Below, one piece after another: positions 1 to 9,185 of a stretch of DNA of 64,000 nucleotides (positions are counted from its first letter, which is position 1; each line of letters starts with the position of its first letter). The position numbers and the translations under genes were made by a program. The notes under the pieces are model-generated. The model was given only the letters and a program-made list of their open reading frames with translations. It had not been told where the DNA came from and did not search any database. Source of the stretch: JAFLBI01 sp964616465 (GTDB lineage Bacteria; Bacteroidota; Bacteroidia; Chitinophagales; Chitinophagaceae); the NCBI GenBank assembly GCA_964616465.1, contig CAZTTO010000008.1:62001-126000 (forward strand), written 5' to 3'.

Positions 1-2
1 AT

Positions 3-452
3 GAGGCTTGTGAGTTTTTTCAACCTGTTCCATTTTTATATAGAAAAATAAAAGTACTACAAGACGTTGGATTGGGCTATATAACACTTGGTCAATCGGC
101 TGTTACCTTAAGTGGTGGTGAAGCACAAAGGGTTAAATTATCTACAGAGCTTGGTAAAAAGGATACGGGTAAAACATTTTATATTCTAGATGAACCCACC
201 ACTGGACTTCACTTTCAGGATATACGTTTATTAATGGATGTAGTACACAAGTTGGTTGATCGAGGGAATACCGTTTTAATTATTGAACATAATTTAGACG
301 TTATAAAACTAGCCGATCATATTATTGATCTTGGACCTGAGGGCGGATCTGGTGGAGGTGAAGTTTTATTTGAAGGAACACCTGAAGAAATGATTGCAAA
401 TGTTGGTAAAAGCCATACAGCGAAATTTCTCAAAATTGAAATGGAAGGATAG
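3..452 (+). CDS. uvrA: UvrA, C-terminal fragment (excinuclease ABC subunit A)
   Basis: This is the last 149 codons of the damage-recognition ATPase of nucleotide excision repair; the 5' part lies outside the window. The frame is open from base 3, so the internal TTG at 72 is not the start. Visible motifs are the ABC signature LSGGEAQR, the Walker B region YILDEPTTGLHF, the H-loop in VIIEHNLDVI, and the UvrA-typical DLGPEGGSGGG near the C-terminus. The ending SHTAKFLK is also usual for the family. It converges on the acetyltransferase gene 5 bp downstream, leaving no room for a separate terminator. Identification is secure from these motifs. Confidence 0.97.
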   Translation, partial: EACEFFQPVPFLYRKIKVLQDVGLGYITLGQSAVTLSGGEAQRVKLSTELGKKDTGKTFYILDEPTTGLHFQDIRLLMDVVHKLVDRGNTVLIIEHNLDVIKLADHIIDLGPEGGSGGGEVLFEGTPEEMIANVGKSHTAKFLKIEMEG

Positions 453-457
453 TTGTT

Positions 458-901
458 TTAGCTTCGAATCATTTCAATATGATCAATGCCATCTTCGTCG
501 TATACATCGCTGCATACCTTGAAACCGAATGATTCATAAAACTTTTGTAGGTATAACTGTGCGCCAATTTGAATTGGGCCTTCTCCAAAAATGCGGCCAC
601 AATGTTCAATAGCTCTGTTCATAAGTTTCCTGCCAAAATTTTGGCGTCTAAAAGCTGGATTCGAGATTACTCTGCCAATACTAATATGTTCAAATGCCAG
701 TCCTGCTGGAACAAGTCTTGCATAAGCGGCAAGCTGGTCATCTTCATAAATCATTAAGTGATAACATGCTGGATCTTTTCCATCAGCATCCTGAAAAATA
801 CATTGTTGCTCCACCACAAAAACCTCATTTCTAAGGCGTATAATATCGTACAGTTCTTTAGATGAAAGTGCGTCGAAATGAGCAATTTTTTCAGTTGTCA
901 T
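458..901 (-). CDS. GNAT family N-acetyltransferase, ElaA-like
   Basis: This is a 147-residue single-domain GNAT protein that resembles E. coli ElaA along its length. Shared landmarks are LRNEVFVVEQQC near the N-terminus, the acetyl-CoA loop region IGRVISNPAFRRQNFGRKLM (residues about 75-95), and the tail LQKFYESFGFKVCSDVYDEDGIDHIEM. GNAT enzymes move an acetyl group from acetyl-CoA to an amine; the substrate of ElaA-type members is not established. It is probably cytoplasmic, since no signal peptide or membrane segment is present. It has its own upstream gap, shared with the divergent glycosyltransferase gene. Confidence 0.88.
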   Translation of the reverse strand: MTTEKIAHFDALSSKELYDIIRLRNEVFVVEQQCIFQDADGKDPACYHLMIYEDDQLAAYARLVPAGLAFEHISIGRVISNPAFRRQNFGRKLMNRAIEHCGRIFGEGPIQIGAQLYLQKFYESFGFKVCSDVYDEDGIDHIEMIRS

Positions 902-982
902 GGTGCAAAATTACGTTGCTCTTCAGCCAGATTGCTCTAAATTCAACATAATTTCTGAATATTAATTAACATTGCATAGAAC

Positions 983-1720
983 ATGCAAGATATTCCTACC
1001 CCTCGTCAGACCCTATCTATTGTAATTCCTGCTTATAATGAAGCGAGGACCATTCATCGTATTTTAGACAGAGTGGCTGCTGTTGAGTTAGCTAATCAAA
1101 TACAGAAGGAAATTATATTGATTGATGATTCTAGTACAGATGATACTTGGAAGGTATTGCAAGCATACAAAGAGGCACATCCTTTAATGAACATTTGTCT
1201 TTATCAGCATCCAGTGAATCAAGGTAAAGGTGCTGCATTGCATACTGGAATTCGTCAAGCTACTGGCGATTGGGTAATTATTCAAGATGCGGACTTGGAG
1301 TATGATCCTCAAGAATATAACATTTTACTAAAACCAATTTTAGATGGATTTGCTGATGTAGTGTATGGAAGCCGTTTCATGGGAGGTAATCCACATAGGA
1401 TTTTATTCTTCTGGCACAGCATCGGAAATAAAGTGCTTACTTTCTTGTCGAATGCTTTTACCAATCTCAACCTCACCGATATGGAAACCTGTTACAAATT
1501 ATTCAGGAGAGATATCATACAAAGCGTTCGATTGGAGGAGAAACGATTTGGTTTTGAGCCTGAAGTTACCGCAAGAATAGCAAGGATACCTGGTATTCGT
1601 ATCTACGAAGTAGGCATTTCTTATTATGGCAGAACCTATGCTGAGGGAAAGAAAATTAACTGGAAGGATGGTTTCAGGGCAATTTATTGTATTCTCAAAT
1701 ACAACCTATTCAGTCGCTGA
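983..1720 (+). CDS. Family 2 glycosyltransferase (polyprenyl-phosphate sugar transferase-like)
   Basis: This is a 245-residue GT2 enzyme of the dolichyl-phosphate-mannose-synthase type. It shows the nucleotide-sugar fold start SIVIPAYNEA (about residue 12), IDDSSTDDT, and the metal/donor motif region QDADLEYDP, followed by VYGSRF. It lacks C-terminal membrane helices, like the short DPM1-type members, and would work on the cytoplasmic membrane face making a lipid-linked sugar. The convergent next gene is an ArnT/PMT-type membrane glycosyltransferase that uses such lipid-linked sugars, so the two could be donor maker and user (inference). The stop lies 1 bp from the convergent gene's stop. Confidence 0.88.
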   Translation: MQDIPTPRQTLSIVIPAYNEARTIHRILDRVAAVELANQIQKEIILIDDSSTDDTWKVLQAYKEAHPLMNICLYQHPVNQGKGAALHTGIRQATGDWVIIQDADLEYDPQEYNILLKPILDGFADVVYGSRFMGGNPHRILFFWHSIGNKVLTFLSNAFTNLNLTDMETCYKLFRRDIIQSVRLEEKRFGFEPEVTARIARIPGIRIYEVGISYYGRTYAEGKKINWKDGFRAIYCILKYNLFSR

Positions 1721-1721
1721 T

Positions 1722-3380
1722 TTATTTGATTTCAAGAATATAGTATCGGTCTAGTACTTGCGCTCTTGTTTTTCTATTCAAAAATTCTGGAGTAAGCATA
1801 GAAATATGAAAGTCTAATCCTTCTTTTCTTACTTCATAAGTCCTATTATATGAATCAAGTGCAGCTCTTCCATCTTTATCAGTCACTATAATCATTCCAG
1901 TTAGAACACTATCAATGTTTTTAATGTGCGGAATAATGTTTTTGCTATAGAAGTGAATGCCGAATGCACTTCCTTTAAAATTAAAGAGTGCTAATTTAGT
2001 TTTGTCGAACCCTTCATCGTGTAAAAATCTTCCAGCTTCATTGCTCGCTTGATATTGGAGTAGGTTAGGGTAGAACCATGAACTCAAAAAAATATTGACT
2101 CCCAGAACCGTGGCTAAAGATGTTGCTATGATTGAAGGTTTCCAAGATGGCTGATTCATAGCAAGACCAATTAAAAGAATAGGCATCAAAGCTGCTATCC
2201 AAGGCCAAAATTTTTGAGTAGGGAATGTGTAAGTTAAGATCAAGAAAGGTATTGCTGTTAGGATGATTAGGACAATTAGTTGTACAATAGAAAAAATTCG
2301 TGCTACTTTCACCAACTCATTCGTCCAAAATAATGTGTAAACAAATCTTGCAGTCATCATTGCAATGAGTGGCAGCACAACATAGATATAGTGTGGAAGC
2401 TGAAAACGTGAAACACCTAAAGCACAATAGGTGAGGATAAATCCTCCCACACTTATAAATTCTTCATTCGTTTTGAGTTTGAATCCCTTTTTGATGATAT
2501 CAATCAAAAAGTAAACAATTGATCCAAGAAAGAACAATGACCAAGGAAGCCAGGCCCACATGAGGTTCTCAAGTAAAAATGTAAATGGAACTGGATCGTG
2601 CCATACACTTTCGCCCGTTATTCTACCAAAACTTTGTGTCCAATAAAAAAACCTAAGTCCAGAAACATTTTGTCCGCCATTGACCCATTTTTCTGGATGC
2701 TGATCGAATTGTTGGTATAAACCAATACTCATTGGAATAAGTAAAACACCCATCAGAAGAATAGCTGTTATGTAATGGGGTTCAATAAACTTCTTAAATT
2801 CTCTTCTAGTGATAAAATGTGCAGTCATTGCTAAAGCTGGAGCAATTAATGCAATTGGTCCTTTGGTCATCATTCCAAAAGCTATGGCAGCTGCACCCCA
2901 ATACAAATGCTTGATTCTTCCAGAGGTTGTCCAGGTTGCTAATTGCCATAAAGCAACACTGACCCATCCCATTAAAATAGTATCGGTTTTTATATCATTG
3001 GTAATTAGAAAGAGCGCTTGTGAACTGGATAGAATCAATGCAGAAAGTAGTGCGATCTCTCTTTTGTAAAAGAGAGAAGCTAGTTTAAAGGTTGCAAAAA
3101 CTGCAAGAATGGCAAATAAGATAGAAGGTAATTTAAAAGCAATGTTATTCTCGCCAAGAATTGACATAGAGACACTGTTGATCCAAAACAAAAATGGTGG
3201 CTTATCGAGGTAGTCTCTACCTTGTTCGTACACCTGAAGATAAGAGCCACTTTCTTTCATTTCGCGACTCATAGAAGCATACTGCGAAGCGTCTATATCC
3301 ATTGTATCCACATCAATCGCTAGAAAGTATATAGCAAAAATGCTGATGAAAAGTAGTAGAACGGAAGATCTTTTGTTCAT
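1722..3380 (-). CDS. ArnT/PMT-type (GT39-like) membrane glycosyltransferase
   Basis: This is a 552-residue polytopic membrane protein with about 11-12 hydrophobic segments. An early periplasmic loop carries acidic residues (VDTMDIDASQYASMSREM), followed by LDKPPFLFWI, both typical of ArnT/PMT-family transferases that take a sugar from a polyprenyl-phosphate donor. A soluble region lies at the C-terminus (about 450-552). The acceptor cannot be told from sequence; lipid A, glycans or proteins are all possible. It sits convergent to a DPM-like GT2 gene that could supply its donor. The start at 3380 gives a normal N-terminal membrane helix. Confidence 0.85.
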   Translation of the reverse strand: MNKRSSVLLLFISIFAIYFLAIDVDTMDIDASQYASMSREMKESGSYLQVYEQGRDYLDKPPFLFWINSVSMSILGENNIAFKLPSILFAILAVFATFKLASLFYKREIALLSALILSSSQALFLITNDIKTDTILMGWVSVALWQLATWTTSGRIKHLYWGAAAIAFGMMTKGPIALIAPALAMTAHFITRREFKKFIEPHYITAILLMGVLLIPMSIGLYQQFDQHPEKWVNGGQNVSGLRFFYWTQSFGRITGESVWHDPVPFTFLLENLMWAWLPWSLFFLGSIVYFLIDIIKKGFKLKTNEEFISVGGFILTYCALGVSRFQLPHYIYVVLPLIAMMTARFVYTLFWTNELVKVARIFSIVQLIVLIILTAIPFLILTYTFPTQKFWPWIAALMPILLIGLAMNQPSWKPSIIATSLATVLGVNIFLSSWFYPNLLQYQASNEAGRFLHDEGFDKTKLALFNFKGSAFGIHFYSKNIIPHIKNIDSVLTGMIIVTDKDGRAALDSYNRTYEVRKEGLDFHISMLTPEFLNRKTRAQVLDRYYILEIK

Positions 3381-3406
3381 TGCTAAAAATTTAGACTTTG
3401 CAAAAT

Positions 3407-4678
3407 TTAGTATCCATATTTATTTTTCCATCTATCTCTTAGGAACTTCTTCATTTCTTGTTCTCTTGCACTATTACCTGGTTCATAAAACTTAGTGCCG
3501 CGCAATTCATCGGGTAGATACTCTTGTTCAATAAAATTACCTGGACCATTGTGGCTGTATTGGTAATTCTTTCCGTAATCCAGGTTCTTCAGGAAGTTAG
3601 TTGGAGCATTTCGTAGGTGAAGCGGAACCGATGCTTGTCCGTTTTTTCGAATCGTATCAAGCGCATGATCTATTGCTAAATACGATGCATTACTCTTTGG
3701 TGAAGCAGCGAGATAAGTAGCGCATTGTGCAAGTATGATTCTTGCTTCGGGCATTCCAATTTTATCGACTGCTTCAAAACAACTATTGGCTAATAGTAAA
3801 GCATTTGGATTGGCATTTCCGATATCTTCACTTGCTAGGATTATCATTCTTCTGGCAATAAAACGAATGTTTTCTCCTCCTTCAAGCATTCTTGCCAACC
3901 AATAGATAGCGCCATTAGGATCGCTTCCCCTTACAGATTTTATAAATGCAGAAATAATATCATAATGCTGTTCACCCTGCTTATCGTAAATAGCAATTTT
4001 CTGCTGTGCAACTTTTAAGACTACATCATTCACAATTTCACGAATTCCATTTGCATGTGCATACTGTGCAACCAATTCAACTAGATTCAACAGTTTTCTG
4101 CCATCTCCTGAAGCAATCGACAAAATTGCTTCAGGTTCTTTTAATTTTAATTGATAGGCAGAAAGAATTACATCTTGATCAAGCACCTTTTCAATTAGTT
4201 TGATTAAATCTTCTTTTTCAAGATGCTTTAAAACATACACCTGACAACGACTCAATAAGGCTGCGTTGACTTCAAACGATGGGTTTTCAGTTGTGGCGCC
4301 AATTAAAATAATCCATCCCTTTTCAACAGCTTGTAGCAATGCATCTTGTTGTGATTTATTAAACCTATGAATTTCATCTATGAAAACAACGGTCTTTGAT
4401 TGTTTCTTTGATAGTTCTATTACTTCACGAATTTCTTTTACACCACTATTAATTGCACTCAACTGAAAAAATGGAAGGCTGGCTTCTTGTGCAACAATTT
4501 GAGCGAGGGTAGTTTTGCCTACTCCAGGTGGTCCCCAGAAGATCATGCTGGGTAATAATTTTGAAATCAGCGCACTCTGTAGAATACTTCCTTTTCCTGT
4601 GATGTGTTCTTGTCCAATCACATCTTCCAGTCGCCTAGGGCGCATTCTCTCTGCAAGGGGTGCAACTTGTTCACTCAT
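3407..4678 (-). CDS. rarA: Replication-associated recombination protein RarA (MgsA)
   Basis: This is a 423-residue AAA+ ATPase of the RarA/MgsA/WRNIP1 family, which acts at stalled replication forks. Walker A is GPPGVGKTT at 49-57, Walker B is FIDEIHRFN around 100, and the sensor region is ATTENPSFEVNAALLSR. The C-terminal half has the family's tetramerisation region (GSDPNGAIYWLARMLEGGE, then RRMIILASEDIGNANP). Length is as expected. It is followed by a small membrane-protein gene 20 bp upstream on the same strand and probably shares a transcript with it. Confidence 0.96.
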   Translation of the reverse strand: MSEQVAPLAERMRPRRLEDVIGQEHITGKGSILQSALISKLLPSMIFWGPPGVGKTTLAQIVAQEASLPFFQLSAINSGVKEIREVIELSKKQSKTVVFIDEIHRFNKSQQDALLQAVEKGWIILIGATTENPSFEVNAALLSRCQVYVLKHLEKEDLIKLIEKVLDQDVILSAYQLKLKEPEAILSIASGDGRKLLNLVELVAQYAHANGIREIVNDVVLKVAQQKIAIYDKQGEQHYDIISAFIKSVRGSDPNGAIYWLARMLEGGENIRFIARRMIILASEDIGNANPNALLLANSCFEAVDKIGMPEARIILAQCATYLAASPKSNASYLAIDHALDTIRKNGQASVPLHLRNAPTNFLKNLDYGKNYQYSHNGPGNFIEQEYLPDELRGTKFYEPGNSAREQEMKKFLRDRWKNKYGY

Positions 4679-4698
4679 ATTATGAAGTTACAAAATTG

Positions 4699-5205
4699 CT
4701 AGTTGCTCGAAGACTCATCAAATGCAGAACCGAATTTTTTAAGGTAACTGAAAGTGAGAAAAGTGTGTGCAATTAAGATAACTCCAGTCACACCCATTAC
4801 TATAAGTAGCCACTTAGTTGTTTTTTGAAGTAAATCTGTAGGTGTAGAAGCACCCGACATTTGACTTTGCATTTCAGCAGATTGTTCAATTACTTGTTGA
4901 ATTGCAACTGGATTTGTAAGCAAGCTAATAGATTGTGCAACAGAAAGCACACCAAATGCTATTGCTACATATGCGTTTACTTTAATCCAATCTTTGAGCG
5001 ATGGTTTGCATTTTCTTTGCGTAATAATTCCGTTTTGTAAAAAATAAAAACTTGTGTAAGTATAAATAGCAACACAAACCAGCATGAAAACGCCTAATAA
5101 TAGTGCTGGCTGACTAATTGCAATAATGAGAGCAATAAGTCCTAAAAAACCTAGTAATGCTGCAATTGGCAGTAATATGTAGGATAAAATTTTGTACAGT
5201 GTCAT
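4699..5205 (-). CDS. Hypothetical four-helix membrane protein
   Basis: I do not recognise this 168-residue protein. It has four hydrophobic segments (roughly 8-30, 32-55, 75-97 and 132-155) and a short polar, Gln/Ser-rich loop around 105-125. It lies 6 bp downstream of aspS and 20 bp upstream of rarA on the same strand, so it is probably cotranscribed with aspS. No catalytic motif is visible. Confidence 0.7.
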   Translation of the reverse strand: MTLYKILSYILLPIAALLGFLGLIALIIAISQPALLLGVFMLVCVAIYTYTSFYFLQNGIITQRKCKPSLKDWIKVNAYVAIAFGVLSVAQSISLLTNPVAIQQVIEQSAEMQSQMSGASTPTDLLQKTTKWLLIVMGVTGVILIAHTFLTFSYLKKFGSAFDESSSN

Positions 5206-5211
5206 ATTATA

Positions 5212-7038
5212 TTATGATTCTTTATTCAATTGAATATGTAATTCAGTAAACTGCTTTTGGTCAATAGCAGAAGGTGCATCCAGCATCACATCTCTTCCGC
5301 TGTTATTTTTTGGGAAGGCTATAAAATCTCTGATACTTTCGCTTCCACCTAAAATGGCACATAATCTATCTAAGCCAAATGCTATACCGCCATGAGGAGG
5401 AGCTCCATATTCAAAGGCACCTAATAAAAAGCCAAATTTATGTGCTTGCTCTTCTTGATCCATACCTAGCGCTTCAAACATTTTTTCTTGTAACGTACGC
5501 TGATAAATTCTAATTGAACCTCCACCAATTTCATTTCCGTTTAACACAAGATCGTATGCGTTGGCTTTAATTTGTGCATAAGGATGTTCCAAGTATTTAT
5601 CAGCATCTTCAATTTTTGGAGAGTTGTTAATCATGGTAGGAATATCCGATGGCTTTGGAGAAGTGAATGGATGGTGTCTTGCTACCCATCTGTTTTCATC
5701 GGCGTCATATTCAAATAGTGGGAAATCGAGTACCCATAATAATTTGAATTCATTTTCTTTTCTGAGTCCCAACCGTTTACCCATTTCTAAGCGAAGTTCA
5801 CTAATGGCTTTTCTTGTTCTCTCTTCTTTGCCAGCTAGAATGAGTATTAGATCACCTGTTGTTGCACCGCATGCTTCTGCAATGGCTGCTAATTTTTCAG
5901 CACTATAGAATTTATCAATGCTACTTTTAAATCCATCGGGTAAGCATTTGATAAACGCCATACCTTGCATACCAATTTGTGGACGTTTCACCCAATCTGT
6001 TAATTCATCTGTTTGTTTTCTTGAATATTCAGCTGCATTAGGAACTGCAATAGCTAAAACCGATTCAGCATCATCAAATACTTTGAAGCCAGCTTCTTGA
6101 ATGAGTGATACAAGACTCGCTCTATTCGGGAAAGTGTGTTGAGGATACTTTAGGTTAGTGATGGTCATGCCAAATCTAATATCTGGCTTGTCGTTTCCGT
6201 ATGTCCACATGGCATCTTCCCAACTCATTCTTTGAACAGTCTCGACGTAATTAATTCCCTTTACATCTGCAAATACTCTTTTAACTAAGCCTTCAAACAT
6301 ATTCAAAATGTCTTCTTGCTCAACAAAACTCATTTCACAATCGATTTGTGTGAATTCAGGTTGACGGTCGGCACGAAGATCTTCATCACGGAAACACTTT
6401 ACAATCTGATAATAACGATCATATCCACTTACCATCAGTAGTTGCTTAAAAGTTTGCGGGCTTTGAGGAAGCGCATAAAACTCACCTGGATTCATTCTGC
6501 TGGGCACCACAAAATCTCTTGCTCCCTCAGGAGTAGATTTAATTAAAAAAGGTGTTTCAATATCCATGAATCCTTGTTCGTGCAAATACGTTCTTGCACT
6601 TCTGTTTACAGCATAACGTAGTTCAATATTTTTCTTAACAGCATTTCTTCTAAGATCTAGGTAGCGATACTTCATTCTTAAATCATCACCTCCATCAGTA
6701 TCATCTTGAATAGTGAAAGGTGGTACTGCTGAAGCGTTCAGTATTTCAAAGCTGCTCACAATAATTTCTATTTCTCCAGTTGGAATATGTAAGTTTTTAT
6801 TACTCCTTTCTTGAACAGTTCCCTTCGCTTGTACAACAAATTCTCTACCCAGTGGCTGTTGGTCTAATTGAGCTTGCAATGCTTCTCCAAATAAAAGCTG
6901 TGTTATACCATAGCGATCTCTTAGATCTACAAATGTAATGGCCCCAAATTTTCGAATAGTTTGAACCCAGCCAGCTAATGTAACTTCTAGGTTTTGGTGT
7001 TGGAGATTGAGTTCACCACAGGTATGCGTACGAAACAT
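5212..7038 (-). CDS. aspS: Aspartyl-tRNA synthetase
   Basis: This 608-residue class II synthetase charges tRNA-Asp. The N-terminal OB-fold anticodon-binding domain begins MFRTHTCGEL and includes LRDRYGITQLLF. Class II motif 2 is CFRDEDLRADRQPEFTQID, motif 3 is GGIAFGLDRL, and an internal GAD-type insertion (about 290-420) marks the long bacterial form. GAPPHGG near the end is also typical. The start at 7038 matches the conserved N-terminus. The gene lies just downstream of an intrinsic terminator for the preceding gene, so it probably has its own promoter in the gap 7039-7060. Confidence 0.97.
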   Translation of the reverse strand: MFRTHTCGELNLQHQNLEVTLAGWVQTIRKFGAITFVDLRDRYGITQLLFGEALQAQLDQQPLGREFVVQAKGTVQERSNKNLHIPTGEIEIIVSSFEILNASAVPPFTIQDDTDGGDDLRMKYRYLDLRRNAVKKNIELRYAVNRSARTYLHEQGFMDIETPFLIKSTPEGARDFVVPSRMNPGEFYALPQSPQTFKQLLMVSGYDRYYQIVKCFRDEDLRADRQPEFTQIDCEMSFVEQEDILNMFEGLVKRVFADVKGINYVETVQRMSWEDAMWTYGNDKPDIRFGMTITNLKYPQHTFPNRASLVSLIQEAGFKVFDDAESVLAIAVPNAAEYSRKQTDELTDWVKRPQIGMQGMAFIKCLPDGFKSSIDKFYSAEKLAAIAEACGATTGDLILILAGKEERTRKAISELRLEMGKRLGLRKENEFKLLWVLDFPLFEYDADENRWVARHHPFTSPKPSDIPTMINNSPKIEDADKYLEHPYAQIKANAYDLVLNGNEIGGGSIRIYQRTLQEKMFEALGMDQEEQAHKFGFLLGAFEYGAPPHGGIAFGLDRLCAILGGSESIRDFIAFPKNNSGRDVMLDAPSAIDQKQFTELHIQLNKES

Positions 7039-7060
7039 AATAATATAGGTTCAGAAGGTA

Positions 7061-7085
7061 AAAAATAAGCCCGCCGAAGCGGGCT
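7061..7085 (-). terminator. Intrinsic terminator
   Basis: A perfect 7-bp GC-rich stem (AGCCCGC / GCGGGCT, 7068-7085, loop CGAA) is followed on the minus strand by a T-rich run (TTATTTTTT). It ends the 7112-7585 gene and separates it from aspS. Confidence 0.85.
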
Positions 7086-7111
7086 GCAAATATACAAGTT
7101 CGTTGGGATGC

Positions 7112-7585
7112 TTACATGGTTGTAGGCAGCTCTTTGTGCCTTGGTCTCCAATATAGGTAGTAGTAGGCTAGGATGAGCATACCACCTACAAAAGGAATAA
7201 TAGCAATGTGTTTATAAGTGATGGTAGTTCCAATAATAGCAATGTGATCAAAGTGTAGGAACTCAGAAATCATCCAATAGCTGTTAGCACCTATCCATAA
7301 AGAAATGGCCAAGTTGTGCGCTAATTCGGACATGAATTGTCTTGTTCTATAGGCAATAATGACAGAAATCACAAAAGTTGGAACAATCATAACCATGCCA
7401 AGCCATTGTAATCCCATGCACCAAGCTAGGTCTTTAAACAACCAAAAAACGATGTGAAGATTTTCCATCTTCCTGAATTTCAATGGAATACTATATTTCT
7501 CGAAATCCTCATTGATACTCAAAACCCGTAAGGTAGCTTGCTGTGGTTCTTGTTCTGCTGAAGCAATTGAGGGAGGCTTTGCCAT
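7112..7585 (-). CDS. Hypothetical membrane protein
   Basis: I do not recognise this 157-residue protein. A polar N-terminal segment (about 1-45) precedes four hydrophobic stretches (about 48-62, 65-85, 95-112 and 120-148), and the C-terminus is short and basic (WRPRHKEL). Its own terminator lies directly downstream and a 48-bp gap lies upstream, so it is probably a single-gene unit. There are no cofactor motifs beyond scattered His residues. Confidence 0.7.
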   Translation of the reverse strand: MAKPPSIASAEQEPQQATLRVLSINEDFEKYSIPLKFRKMENLHIVFWLFKDLAWCMGLQWLGMVMIVPTFVISVIIAYRTRQFMSELAHNLAISLWIGANSYWMISEFLHFDHIAIIGTTITYKHIAIIPFVGGMLILAYYYLYWRPRHKELPTTM

Positions 7586-7633
7586 TAGATTAGTAAGGCT
7601 GGTTGATGAATAATATGCAATATTAATTTTTTG

Positions 7634-8698
7634 TTAGGAATTGCTCATTAAAATTTTCTGAAACCGACGAACGTCAACTTCGGGTAAGATGCTTGTTCCA
7701 TGCACGATTGCGAGGGTTAGCTGGTTGGCAAAATAAGGTGCGAGCGAACATGCTTTGGTTCCCATACCGTTGAAAATGACCCATCTAGGATGATTGGGAT
7801 GGAAACCTATAAACGGCCTTCTTTCTACGGTTGCCGGACGAACAGCAGCTTGATGATGTAGAAAAGTGAATGGGAGTTTTAGCCAGTTTTTTAAATAATG
7901 CAGTGCTTTTTCTTTAAACTCATTTGTTGGGTCTTCGTCTTTAAAATGGTTGTCGTAGTTAGATCCCAGCCACCATTCCTCATTTTTGAGTGGTACAAGT
8001 GTAAATGCGCCTTTGAAAATATGAGTTGAGGGTAAAACCGGAATCTTTAGGATAAGTGCTTCTCCTTTATTAGGGGAGAAGGGAAGTGAATTGAACTTGG
8101 GCTGTTGCATGGCTTTGATGCCTGTGCATAATACAAGGTATTTTGCTGTAATGTTTTTGTAGGTTACGCTTTCATTAGTTGAATTGATTTCTTCAAAATT
8201 GAATGTTTCCTCTTTGAAAAAATTGTGTTCTTGTGCAAACTTTCTCCATCCATTTAAAAGGGTTTCTAAATGAAGCCAAAAGGAGGAGCTAGTTCTTTTA
8301 GTGCCAAAAGCAATATTGAAATAAGGATGCCATTGTTCTGCATTGTCATTATGAAGAAAGCTTTCTCCGCCTGCAATTCTATTCTCATAATTCAGTACCA
8401 TCTCTGGATTTGGCGGAAAGCTGATAATATCTTTTTCTTCAAAGAAATTTATTTCCAATAGTTTTTCAATGGATTGGTAGGCATCCTTTGCGAAGGGGAA
8501 AAGCTCGTCTACCATCCAAGTGCGCACTCTTTTTCGGCCAGTTAAAGGATTAATTACGCCACTAGCTACCCGTGAGCTACTTATGTGCTGAAGTGATTGG
8601 TCAATTAGTATGTGATCAATATTGTTTTTCCATAAATGATAACTCATCATGGTGCCTGCAATACCTTGTCCAACAACAATACATTCAACCTGCCTCAT
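7634..8698 (-). CDS. FAD-dependent oxidoreductase (DAO family)
   Basis: This 354-residue flavoprotein has an N-terminal Rossmann dinucleotide-binding motif (VVGQGIAGTMMSYHL, about 8-22) and then the SSRVASGVINPLTGRKRVRTW region typical of D-amino-acid-oxidase-like proteins. The C-terminal part has RPATVERRPFIGFHP and NGMGTKACSLAPYFA, the second FAD contact seen in ThiO, glycine oxidase and the MnmC C-terminal domain. The substrate is unknown. The start codon overlaps the stop of the upstream 8695-9135 gene by 4 bp, so the two are translationally coupled. Confidence 0.85.
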   Translation of the reverse strand: MRQVECIVVGQGIAGTMMSYHLWKNNIDHILIDQSLQHISSSRVASGVINPLTGRKRVRTWMVDELFPFAKDAYQSIEKLLEINFFEEKDIISFPPNPEMVLNYENRIAGGESFLHNDNAEQWHPYFNIAFGTKRTSSSFWLHLETLLNGWRKFAQEHNFFKEETFNFEEINSTNESVTYKNITAKYLVLCTGIKAMQQPKFNSLPFSPNKGEALILKIPVLPSTHIFKGAFTLVPLKNEEWWLGSNYDNHFKDEDPTNEFKEKALHYLKNWLKLPFTFLHHQAAVRPATVERRPFIGFHPNHPRWVIFNGMGTKACSLAPYFANQLTLAIVHGTSILPEVDVRRFQKILMSNS

Positions 8699-9135
8699 GA
8701 CTTTTTTCTTGTTGGGATTGATTTAACTTGAATGATGCCTTCTGTGCTATCTATTTTGTTCGATTGTTTCACTAATAATTTAAAATGTACAGATCCTCTA
8801 AATGAGTATGGGATTTGAAAAGGGAAAAGTCCAGTAAATGTTTGTTGTGGTTCAATTGTAAAATATTGAAAAGGGAACACATTCATAGCCCATCCATCAA
8901 TAGATGTTTTACTTTTAGCATCTTTTAATTCAAGCATCATGGTTCCTGTTACATCTTGTTTGACTTGAGGGGCAGTAAGAATAACTTTCATCTCCCATTT
9001 GTCGCCTGGCTTTAATACAGAGGGAGCATTTGTTTTTATTTGAATGGATTGTCCATTTGCTGCTGATAAAAAGAAGAAGATAAAGCAACAGCCAATCAAC
9101 TGTAATAGAAAAATATTTTTGATTGTAAACCTCAT
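8695..9135 (-). CDS. Secreted protein of unknown function
   Basis: This 146-residue protein has a clear signal peptide (MRFTIKNIFLLQLIG, hydrophobic core, cleavage near SAANGQS). The remainder is predicted beta-rich. It mentions no known motif; the pattern LKPGDKWEMKVILTAP resembles an immunoglobulin-like or DUF-type beta-sandwich. I chose the start at 9135 rather than the longer in-frame start at 9204, because the longer form would cross the upstream terminator hairpin and put 23 unlikely residues before the signal peptide. It overlaps the FAD oxidoreductase gene by 4 bp. Confidence 0.72.
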   Translation of the reverse strand: MRFTIKNIFLLQLIGCCFIFFFLSAANGQSIQIKTNAPSVLKPGDKWEMKVILTAPQVKQDVTGTMMLELKDAKSKTSIDGWAMNVFPFQYFTIEPQQTFTGLFPFQIPYSFRGSVHFKLLVKQSNKIDSTEGIIQVKSIPTRKKS

Positions 9136-9150
9136 TGTATAATTGTTGCA

Positions 9151-9178
9151 AAAATAAAAAAGCGGCTCGAAGAGCCGC
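9151..9178 (-). terminator. Intrinsic terminator
   Basis: A 7-bp perfect stem GCGGCTC / GAGCCGC (9162-9178, 3-base loop) is followed on the minus strand by a T-rich tract complementary to 9151-9161. It terminates the 9186-9629 gene. Confidence 0.88.
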
Positions 9179-9185
9179 GTAAAAG

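Noticed and set aside
8930..9151. Minus-strand alternative frame within the secreted protein gene
   Set aside because: It lies inside a frame with a proper signal peptide and shows no homology pattern.
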